DNA of 18,362 nt from assembly GCA_027596035.1 (NCBI GenBank), contig JADGJA010000447.1, forward strand, positions 1-18,362, given 5' to 3'. This stretch comes from Thoreauomyces humboldtii. Lineage: Eukaryota; Chytridiomycota; Chytridiomycetes; Spizellomycetales; Powellomycetaceae. The notes below the pieces were generated by a model, which had not been told where the DNA came from, searched no databases, and worked only from the letters and a program-made list of their open reading frames with translations. The position numbers were made by a program, and so were the translations under genes. Within the stretch, counting starts at the first letter, position 1. Every line of letters starts with the position of its first letter. Positions 9,702 through 17,064 of the stretch are shown piece by piece.

Positions 9702-11095
9702 TGCTCTTGATCACGTCTCTTCCTTGCGAAGTCTTATCAGGGTGACTGTAATCTTTGGCTAGCAGGAAAGCCTGGCTTGCGGCGGTAGTTGCAGTAACCC
9801 ATTGCGCTGTGGACGGCTGGCGGACCCCGGTGAGTTCTCCGAGTTTCTGCGAGCAGCGGCGTGCCGTTAAAGAAACCTTCGTTAGCCGTCTGCGTGAGGG
9901 CTACCCTCCTTCCAAAAAGACCATCGTGCTACCTCGGACCGAGAGCGACAAGCTGGAAGCCCATTGCTCCATCCGCTCAGAAGGGACGCAAAAAAAATCT
10001 CGCAAACTTCAGTACAGAAGGTGTACTTGTCAGTGAATACCGATGCCCGACGCACCAATAGCTTGCATAACAGCGTACTGGGTTTCATGCTTGTCGCGAT
10101 TTCAGCGGGCGAGTTATAGTCGACCAAGTAGAACCCGGAGAGTTTGACTGATCCGGGTGCAAAGTCTACAAAGCGGAAGCGCGTGCCGTCGGTGAGGATC
10201 CCACGTACGGTAGGGACCGCCAAGGTCTCCTTCCTGTTACGGAAGTCGGCAGCTGTGGAGGCGAACCGATAGTGAGATGTGCTGTCGTGGTATAGCGGCC
10301 CCAAATGCCTTCTCCTTACCGTCGAGCTCGGCCAACAGATGCGCCAGCGCATCTAGACCGGTGTAGTCGACCGACAACGGGGACTTAACCTCGACCACGA
10401 CTAAGGGACATTGGGCCTCTATCCAGTACTGCAGCTCGATCATCCCTCCTCTCGTTCGGTGGTGGCCGGCAATTGTCCGTTCTGGCATGTTACGAAATCT
10501 TGACTTGAAGAGGGCAACTAGGGGCCGGAACCACTGTTGTTGAGGCTGAGTAAGTCTCAGATGGCCTTGATGAACCATCCGGATCGAGTCCCTTTACCGC
10601 AGCGATCCAAAGGGATCTTGTGTTCTCATTCACATGGACGCACAGAGTTCCAAGCTCGTCTTCGGCTGCGTCCACGGACCTCCCGATATCTTGCCACACT
10701 GAAAACGGGATTCGGCATCTCTCGGGTTCAAAACTCGGAATGTCGAGCCCACCTCCATACGGGTGGAACCCGTAGAACCGCGCCATGTCCGAGTACTTGC
10801 AATTGGAAAACGGCTTGTCGATGCAAATGTCTGAAGGCACGAGAGCTTTAGAGAAACTCAAGGATACAGGACATACAGACTACATCCCACCTCTCGCCTT
10901 CTGAAGAAGTTCCAGGGATATGTTGCACTTGCCCAACAGATTCACCAGGTTGTACGCTCCGTGGGGACCGCTGAAAGCCGTTTCGAACGAAGCATAGAGA
11001 TTCTTCTCTTCGGCCGTCAAGCTGTCGCTCCGGGACACGGCATCCTCCGTACCAAGCTCTTTATCGTTGTGTAGGAGATCATCTCGTGTTCCCAT
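9688..11095 (-). CDS. PD-(D/E)XK nuclease-like protein, fungal accessory family
   Basis: Exons complement(9688..9846, 9933..10252, 10320..10533, 10598..10830, 10891..11095); 376 aa. Every junction keeps frame and joins protein-like sequence. Seen: an N-terminal helical segment with no known domain (1-70), then a region that looks like a restriction-type PD-(D/E)XK fold: MIELQYWIEA (177-186, Glu179 as candidate first acidic residue), VVVEVKSP with the E-x-K pair Glu194/Lys196, a helix GLDALAHLLAELDAADFRNRK, a strand pair VRGILTDGTRFRFVDF typical of such folds, and a C-terminal helical part (GELTGVRQPSTAQW, ASQAFLLAK). Assignment rests on this pattern, not on a search; activity and target are unknown. 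Introns are 86, 67, 64 and 60 bp; the first-intron donor GTGGGA (10890) is weak but frame-consistent. The start ATG lies 15 bp from a divergent ATG of a broken copy, so the natural promoter and first codons may have been replaced. AAAAGGTAAC at the stop could also be a splice donor, so the C-terminus might be longer. Confidence 0.72.
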
Positions 11096-11251
11096 GATGC
11101 AGCGCGCTGAATGCGTAGGAACGAGAGCGGACGAAGTGAGCCACTGGTACCTTTCAAACTTGAGGATCTCCTACACAACGACAAAGAGCTTGGTACGGAG
11201 GATGCCGTGTCCAGGAGCGACAGTCTGACGGCTGAAGAGAAGAATCTCTAT
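10994..11251. repeat. 87-bp inverted duplication of the nuclease-like gene's first exon
   Basis: 10994-11080 and 11165-11251 are reverse complements at 82 of 87 positions with no gaps, separated by 84 bp. The left arm codes residues 6-34 of the nuclease-like protein on the minus strand; the right arm codes the same 29 residues on the plus strand. The five differences are all synonymous (Asp, Arg, Ser, Leu and Ala codons). Confidence 0.9.
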
Positions 11252-11306
11252 CGTCGTTGAATGCGTAGGAACGAGAGCGGACGAAGTGAGCCACTAGTAC
11301 CTTTCA
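11108..11306 (+). repeat. 49-bp direct repeat, 150-bp period
   Basis: 11108-11156 and 11258-11306 differ at one base (11147 versus 11297). Both begin TGAATGCGTAGGAACGAG. The first copy supplies the start codon and first 15 codons of the truncated plus-strand ORF 11111-11260; the second copy repeats the same start right after that ORF's stop. Confidence 0.88.
11111..11260 (+). pseudogene. Truncated paralogue of the PD-(D/E)XK-like gene, head-to-head
   Basis: A 49-residue open frame: MRRNESGRSEPLVPFKLE, then 29 residues identical to residues 6-34 of the neighbouring nuclease-like protein, then Arg-Arg-stop. It ends where the gene's homology ends, fused to the second 49-bp repeat, and lacks the whole nuclease-like region. 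Its start is 15 bp from the neighbour's start, on the other strand. It most likely preserves the 5' end of a second family member whose body was lost. It could still be translated as a short peptide, but there is no evidence for that. Confidence 0.65.
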
Positions 11307-11466
11307 GACCGCTCACCCTTTCAGTTTGAAAGGTACTGCTGTTCGAGCCCCTCGAATTACTGGTTTCAGCCTTTGGGAGGGGGATTTCTCTGGTCTCCCA
11401 GCGCTACATGGTGGCACAGTCACAATCAAGTGGGACGGACAGAAAGTGGCGAAAATCGTCGCGTAG
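11290..11466 (+). pseudogene. Exon-like remnant, unrecognised
   Basis: A frame open from the stop at 11287 to TAG at 11464, without a start codon, that reads like the end of a protein: TGFSLWEGDFSGL, then GGTVTIKWDGQKVAKIVA. CCCTTTCAG at about 11316-11324 would serve as its 3' splice site. No upstream exon fits. It may be the last exon of a gene broken when this island was rearranged. Family unknown. Confidence 0.3.
11297..11336. repeat. Short hairpin at the end of the second direct repeat
   Basis: GTACCTTTCAGAC at 11297-11309 pairs with GTTTGAAAGGTAC at 11324-11336, one mismatch, 14-nt loop. It sits at the junction between the 49-bp repeat and the exon-like remnant. Confidence 0.6.
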
Positions 11467-11831
11467 ACTCTGGTCTGAGATTTCCTGTTCTTCTCGATCT
11501 TGTACTGCTGTCCACCCTCGATATCACAGACTACACGGGACATCACAGAAGCTGTGGGAATTATACTGTAATTTAAACAAAAAAGGTTGCATCCTCCCCT
11601 TCCCCACCTCGGCCCCATCCTTAGGTTTATCAGCGCATACGCAGGGTCGTTCACGAACTACGACCAGGTTAGAAATTCGATGCATGACGGATCTTGAGTG
11701 TTGCTGATCGAGCCTGCGATCGCAAACTCGGGGCTGAAGGGTCAACGCGTCTTTCCGAACCTAGAATGTCAAGCTGGTTTGTTATCATCCAGAGTCGGAC
11801 TAGAAGCGGCAGCCCATAGCACCCGAATTGA
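11467..11831. other. Intergenic stretch, no supported gene
   Basis: Between the repeat island and the stop codon of the RING gene. Contains an AT-rich patch (about 11561-11586) and short open frames on both strands without domain content. Part of it should be the 3' UTR of the RING gene. Confidence 0.5.
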
Positions 11832-13257
11832 TCAAGGTCGTTGTTGAATGAATGTCGAATAGAGGCGTGTGGCAGGACGCGCGATAGGACGGTCTCGTAC
11901 ATCAGCGTTCAGTCGCACGCGCTGGGCGGCAAAGGCGAGGTGCCCGGGAGCCGTGAGATGAGTAGGCAGGCGTGGCGGGGGAGATGGCTCGAGCGTGGAT
12001 CCCGAACCGAGATCCGTGTTACGAGATGTCGCGCTGAGAGCGAATGCACGCGCCGGGCTGACTGCACCGTTTGGGCCGTTTTCAATTGATTCGCTCGCAG
12101 ACATTCGCGGTTTCCGTCCTGTCGTATCATCCGCTCGATCTTGACGAGGACAACCCAACGCAAAGGGAGATGAAGCCGTCGCTGGAGCCGTGAATGAATA
12201 TGGAGATGAAGCCGTCGCTGGGGCCGTGAATGAAAACGCAGATGAAGCCGTCGCTGGGGCCGTGGATGGAAACGGCGATGAAGCCGTAGCAGGAGCCGTG
12301 AATGAAAACGAAGATGGAGCCGTAGCTGGAGCTGTAGATAATACCGCTTCGCTCTTGACGAAATTCGCGTTAAACGCAGGTGTTTGATGAGACGTGGCTG
12401 AAACAGCAGCACGAGACGTATCTCTTCGAGTCGTGTCAAGGTTGAATCCGGGCGGGAATGCAAAATGAGGGACGGGAAGCCTGGCCGGTCTAGTCGCCGC
12501 CAGCTTCGCCTTCAGCGACGCAATCTCTTCCTGAAGGGCGCAGATGCCTTCGCGCACTTTCCTCAACGGGCAGTCGCGTACGTGCTCAGTTAACGCGTCC
12601 CGACGCGTGAGAATCTCGCAGGCTGCGATCCCATAGATCGAAGCAAAGATGCACGGAACAAGCTCAGCAGCACATGGGTGCTGATAATAGGCAGAGAGAG
12701 CTCCTTTCCAATCACAATCATCGCAGTAAACTGTTCTCTCGGGACATTCTGCGTCGAGATGAACCGGCAAGCTCGAGCGCAGACCCCGCCATGGGCACTT
12801 GGAACATGAGGCATCCGGTCCCAAGCAAGATATGCGAACGTGATCGGGCAGGTTCGACCGAGCAAGGATTTCTTCGCAGACACAGCGAACCTTCAGATTG
12901 CCGAGAAGTTGTAAGAGCGGTCGTTGGCCGCTTTCACATAGGTCACCCAGCTTGCACGGAGTCCGACAGGTTGGGCAGGTGTTCAATGTACTAAGCCAGT
13001 GTTCAATGCTACGCCGTGAAAAAGTATGGCTGCATGGTTTAAGCCATACTGGATCGACAAATGGCTCCTGAGTGATGGAGCAAATCAATTCTTCGCTGGG
13101 CTCGTCGATGTAGTGAAGCGCCTGTGGACAAAAAGGAGGGTGGAGGTAAATCGTTCAAGGCTATTTGCTGAACGCTGAACATTGGCCGGAACTCCCAGGC
13201 CCTCCCTACCTCTGGTTCCGCCGTACCAGTAAGGATTTCGTTTCTCGCGGGAGGCAT
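11832..13257 (-). CDS. RING/TRAF-type zinc-finger protein (putative E3 ligase)
   Basis: Exons complement(11832..13121, 13210..13257); 445 aa. A 16-residue first exon (MPPARNEILTGTAEPE) joins in frame through an 88-bp intron. Seen: a RING-like domain (residues 29-70, ICSITQEPFVDPV, PCSHTF, CPTC), TRAF-type zinc fingers with paired Cys/His (about 85-190; VRCVCEEI, CPWRG, CDWKGALSAYYQH, LTEHVRDC), a short coiled coil (REGICALQEEIASLKAKL), then a low-complexity Ser/Thr/Ala/Pro tail with five 12-residue repeats (FTAPATASSP types). RING plus TRAF fingers usually marks a ubiquitin ligase or scaffold. The RING has lost Cys at ligands 2, 5 and 6 (Thr33, Ser51, Ser54) while keeping 1, 3, 4, 7 and 8, so ligase activity is uncertain. 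Divergent from GTB1; a shared promoter of 174 bp. Confidence 0.85.
12169..12348 (-). repeat. 36-bp tandem repeat, five units, coding
   Basis: Units begin at 12169, 12205, 12241, 12277 and 12313 (plus strand GATGAAGCCGT or close). They encode the 12-residue repeat of the RING protein's tail. The period is a multiple of three, so several frames stay open on both strands; the plus-strand open frame here is a by-product. Unit number is likely to vary among strains. Confidence 0.9.
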
Positions 13258-13431
13258 ATATATGGATTGCGAGCTGATCTCGGTCGTCGTACTGTAAGGC
13301 GGTGGTCTCTTGGTAGCACCAGTGGCTATGCGCACACTTTGGGTTCTCGTTGCGTCAGGACCTTTCCTCAATACAAGTACACGTCCATCCCCCAAGGATA
13401 CCAACGACCTCTCACGAGTAGAACGTAATCC
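13258..13431. promoter_or_regulatory. Bidirectional promoter, RING gene and GTB1
   Basis: 174 bp between divergent start codons. A CATATATATGG run at 13255-13265 overlaps the RING gene's ATG, so it is probably not that gene's TATA box, but it lies about 170 bp upstream of GTB1. Confidence 0.5.
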
Positions 13432-15936
13432 ATGCGCTTCGGATTCGGCTTCGCTCTGGCATCGGTGGCAGTGTGCTCCGGTCCACTCGGGGCTAGCGCC
13501 TTCGGCAAGTCTCCCTCCGGCTGGACGATCGATACCCCTCTCCGCGGAGTACACCCGGCGAGTGAGTTGCGTCCCAACCCCAGCTTCGACTATGCTCAGG
13601 AGTCGAATCACACGTAACTGACGATGATGATGAAACAGACAAGGCTGTATATACCGCGTCGGACCAGGTCCAGTTCCGCTGCCTGGATGGCACGAAAACG
13701 ATCCCATTCCGGGCCGTGAACGACGACTACTGCGATTGTGAGGACGGGTCTGACGAGCCGGGTACGCGATGTGAGGGGAAAAGGACACTTTTCTTGTTAT
13801 CGTCATTGACACCGGTTGGGTCAATAGGAACTTCCGCGTGTCCAAATTCTACATTCCATTGCAAGAACGAGAAGCATATCGGCGCAGACATCCCAAGTTC
13901 ACGGGTCAACGACGGAATCTGCGGTGAGCGAGAAAGGGAACACGTTCGGACAACCGATGTCTGATTGAGTTGGGATTCAGACCCACAGTGCTGCGACGGT
14001 TCGGACGAGTACCTTGGGATCGTAAAGTGCCAAAATAACTGCATGACGGTGGGGGCAGAGGCGCGAAAGGAAGCCCATGAAAAGAAGCACAGAACTGCTC
14101 AGGTAAGGTCTTTGATCGTCAGGGAATCCATGAGAACATAAAAACTGAACACCCTGCGGTGCTAGGGAGAGAAAATTGCTAGATCTTATACCGAGGCGGC
14201 TGCCCAAAGGTCCAATAAGCGACAGGTGGAAATCACGAATCTGCAAAGGAAGGTTGAATTGGGGGGAGAGCGGATTCAGAAACTTAGAGGTAGATTGAGC
14301 CAGCCGGGTGGTCTTCGATGCAAGTGCTTTAACGATCCGGCGCGTAGATATCAAGACTGCTGCGGACGAGTGGGTCGAGAAGCATAAAGACGAGCCAGTT
14401 ACGGAAGAACCCTCGAAGACTACAATGGAACCTAAAGGCAAATGCTGCGTCACGAAAGCAAAGTGTCGAGGACTCTTGGAAGAGCATATCGGCTACAACC
14501 TGGAGCTCACCGATCGCATCGAGTATCTGCAGGAAGGAGCTTATTCACTTGACAACGTTGGAGATGCAGCAAAGGATGCTGATGTGGCCGCGCGGGATGC
14601 TGTCAACTTTTACTTGGACTACAAGCTCATGCATTCTGTTCCGAGTCTGGACGACGAAGAGGATGAGTCTAAGACATCTGCCGCTGCCCCGGAACCCGAA
14701 GGCACGCCTGTCCCGCCTTCAGATTCTAGCAAACCCGCCGACTGCTGCTCCAAACTCGAACAATGTCGCAAGGAAATCGATGAAGAGCAGCACAAGTTCC
14801 TGAACTTGCACGACAAGCTAGAGCTCCTCACTAAAGTATTCGAACCTCTGGAGGACGCGAAGGCAAAGACGAAGCGGGACGACGAATGGGTCCTCCGTGC
14901 TTACGACCAGTACAACGACTACAAACTCCTTTACCGGGGCGAAAAGATCCCGACCATCGTCGATGTAGAGGACATGGGTATCAGCGATGACGAGGACGAA
15001 GGGCCCGTTGCGTCGGACGTGACCGTTACTTTCGGAGGAGCGACCCCCGCTCCCGAGGTGAAGGGCGAGGAGGAGGAACACGCATGTGACGATCCCTTGA
15101 CTCTGGTGACACGCTGCCTCCCGTCTCGCGCATCCAAGCTGGCAATGTCGCTGTGGGATCGAGTGAAGATGGCCACGTCCGCCGGTGACGCGGCCGCCGG
15201 GGCAGCTGGACGCCACGACGCGGTGCAGGCGAACCTCAAGCTGGTTGCTGCGGAGACGGAACAACGGGAGTTGGAGAACAAACTGGCCGAGTTGCGAAAG
15301 ATCGAGGACACGGATTTCGGACCTTCTCGCGTGTGGGAGGAGCTCCACAAGCAATGCTTTAGCCTCATCGTTCCAGAGTGAGTCGGTCTCGAGTATTGCA
15401 TTTCGTGATGTTGCGGCCTTGGCTGACATATGGCACATGATAAGATACACGTACGAGGTGTGCATCCACGAACGCGCACAGCAGAAGCCGAAGAACGGTG
15501 GGGCTTCCACTGGACTAGGGTACGTCTTGCAGCGATTTGAGCTTACAGATCGCTCAAAATCGGCGAGCTAACGTTATCCCACTCAAGGACATTCACACGT
15601 TGGGGCCCGAGAGATCAGAAGCATGAGACTCACGAGACAAAGTACCATCACATGATGTTCGAGAACGGTGATCGGTGCTGGAACGGACCCGCCCGATCCG
15701 TCGAGGTACGTTTAGCACAACCAAAATGGCAGGTGCTTGGGGCGGCATAGACTTACCTTGCTGTCTGTTCTTTTCTTCATTTGCAGGTCACTCTGGAATG
15801 TGGTACCGAGACGCGATTGGTGTCGGTGGTGGAGATGAGCAAGTGTGAATATAGCGCCAAGCTGGTGTCCCCTGCCGTGTGCGGCGTAGGGGAACTCAGC
15901 GTCGAGGAGGAGGGACACAGCAAGGATGAATTGTAG
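13432..15936 (+). CDS. GTB1: Glucosidase II beta subunit (PRKCSH/GTB1 family)
   Basis: Exons 13432..13561, 13639..13761, 13828..13923, 13981..14102, 14166..14289, 14348..15377, 15445..15519, 15588..15705, 15787..15936; 655 aa. It is the non-catalytic ER partner of glucosidase II, which trims glucose from N-glycans; it retains the alpha subunit and recognises mannose. Seen: signal peptide (1 to about 23, [15 protein letters not shown]), the start of the mature GIIbeta domain (LRGVHPANKAVY), two LDL-receptor class A-like calcium modules ([32 protein letters not shown]), a long coiled, acidic middle, a C-terminal MRH lectin domain ([36 protein letters not shown], with the Gln, Arg, Glu, Tyr expected to bind mannose), and a final KDEL retrieval signal. 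Longer than human (about 528 aa) because of a 100-residue duplicated unit in the middle. Eight introns of 57-81 bp. Confidence 0.95.
14443..14937 (+). repeat. Two-fold internal repeat within GTB1 (100-residue period)
   Basis: Residues 231-295 and 331-395 align without gaps. Both start Cys-Cys-x5-Cys-Arg ([18 protein letters not shown]), share a helical stretch ([20 protein letters not shown]) and end [10 protein letters not shown] / YNDYKLLYR. Similarity is at protein level only, so the duplication is old. Confidence 0.7.
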
Positions 15937-16232
15937 GGCATGCGACGCTCTCTGATACTTTGACAGGCCAAAGCAATTATGACTCGACTTCCATTTCAAG
16001 TCCTCACATGCCACAGAATGTTATGGTTACTAAATCACTAGTATCTTTGACATGGAATGGTCCGGAAGAAGCATAGCCTTGGTGAAGCATCAGTTGCTTC
16101 ATGCTTGCCCGAAGAGCTGCTGTCGAGAGTAACCTCGGGGAACGAGTGCACAGCCACCCTCTGCTCCCTCTGGTAATGATGATGATGACACTCCATTTGG
16201 TTTGTTGGGTTTCAAATGTGGCCTTGCCCGTG
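15937..16232. other. Intergenic spacer after GTB1
   Basis: Should hold the GTB1 3' UTR and distal promoter elements of the next gene. A minus-strand open frame runs across this spacer and the next gene (16004-16696), but it has no domain content and reads antisense to a gene with better signals. Confidence 0.5.
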
Positions 16233-16306
16233 CCACGTGGTCTGTGACGTGTCACGCAGCAGCAGCCTTCTTCCCCACCACCCACAGAGTTTGCCTCGTT
16301 ATAAAG
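16233..16306 (+). promoter_or_regulatory. Core promoter: G-box, CRE-like site, TATA box
   Basis: CCACGTGG at 16233-16240 is a perfect palindrome of the bHLH/bZIP G-box type. TGACGTGTCA at 16245-16254 resembles a bZIP site. TTATAAAG at 16299-16306 is a good TATA box about 124 bp before the ATG at 16430, followed by a CT-rich leader. Spacing and order fit a strong regulated promoter. Confidence 0.6.
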
Positions 16307-16429
16307 GTCGAACTCAAGGTTCTCCCTCTTCGACCAGTCTCCTCTCGATCGTACAGTACAGTCAAGAAAGAAAGCAACTCCATCTTCACCATCCATCAAG
16401 CAACACCACACGCCTCCGTCAAAGTCACC

Positions 16430-16654
16430 ATGCCACCCGTCCGCTACAAACCAGCTCACATCAACCGACCCGCCCATCACCTCACCAGAACAATCCAAAC
16501 CAGCCACGCCCAAGCGCAGAGCATGGCGTACGCTCAGGCTCACGCTCACGCCGCCGAGACACGCGTGCAGATAGCTGCTGCAGCGGCAAGGGCAAAGAAT
16601 CCGGGACGCTGGGTCTCGCTCGAAACTGCGAGCTCCAAAGACTCGGCGAAGTGA
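16430..16654 (+). CDS. Small Ala/His-rich basic protein, unknown function
   Basis: 74 aa, no intron. Not recognised. The start has good context (GTCACCATGCC) and follows a TATA box, a G-box and a pyrimidine-rich leader. The protein starts MPPVRYKPAHINRPAHHLTR, has Arg and His but almost no acidic residues in the first half, then AYAQAHAHAAETRVQIAAAAARAK, a likely amphipathic helix. The Arg-rich, acid-poor N-terminus could be a mitochondrial presequence; this is inference. No transmembrane segment. The CDS overlaps a long antisense open frame, which I consider chance. Promoter quality is the main reason to call it a gene; protein conservation is untested. Confidence 0.55.
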   Translation: MPPVRYKPAHINRPAHHLTRTIQTSHAQAQSMAYAQAHAHAAETRVQIAAAAARAKNPGRWVSLETASSKDSAK

Positions 16655-17064
16655 AAGGACTGCTCGACAAAGAGTCCAGCACAGAACCTCATACAACGCT
16701 ATTGCCCCTCATCTTTTGTCGTCTCCTCTTTGTACATTTGGTCTTATTCCGTCCTTCGTCTATCGATTGGGATTTGTGTTCTATCAATACATTTCCCTGT
16801 TTTTTTTGAACTGCCTCTCGAATTGCCTCTGGAGAAAAATGGCTTCTCGTGCTCGAAACATCGGTCTTCCTTCCCGGCTCACTGTTCGACGGCTCAAACG
16901 TAGTCGACATGCTCTTGGCCATGCCGGGGGACGCCGCCGACGGAAAGGTCCGCTATTTCGACAGGCCGTGCAGATCAGATTCAGATCTTTTAGATCCTCG
17001 TCTCCGTCATCGCACTAGTTAACAATTGCACATTTCCGCAACCCTTCTTCTCATTCCAAACGCA
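16655..17064 (+). other. Intergenic region and ARO7 5' leader
   Basis: Left part: probable 3' UTR of the small gene (T-rich, with TTTTTTTT near 16800). Right part: leader of ARO7. It contains an ATG-initiated frame, 16839-17018 (59 residues, very Arg-rich, MASRARNIGLPSRL), which would act as an upstream ORF if transcribed, and an overlapping ATG-less frame (16840-17021) with more coding-like codons. Confidence 0.4.

Noticed and set aside
9529..9762. Plus-strand frame with a faint Copia-like LLGWVDASSQSTGT segment
   Set aside because: Too short and lacking the other reverse transcriptase/RNase H motifs; partly antisense to the last exon of the nuclease-like gene.
11331..11353. GTTCGAGCC resembling a tRNA T-loop/B box
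   Set aside because: No matching A box, no acceptor or anticodon stem can be drawn around it.
12190..12387. Plus-strand repeat protein DEAVAGAVNEN
   Set aside because: By-product of a 36-bp repeat that keeps all frames open; the minus frame is tied to RING and TRAF domains.
13039..13845. 268-codon minus-strand frame across the RING/GTB1 promoter
   Set aside because: It reads through the RING gene's intron and antisense to GTB1 exons 1-2; only its short MPPARNE part is coding, as exon 1 of the RING gene.
16004..16696. 230-codon minus-strand open frame
   Set aside because: Antisense to the small gene and its promoter; no domain, low-complexity blocks that mirror the CT-rich leader and GAT repeats; no promoter at its 5' end.
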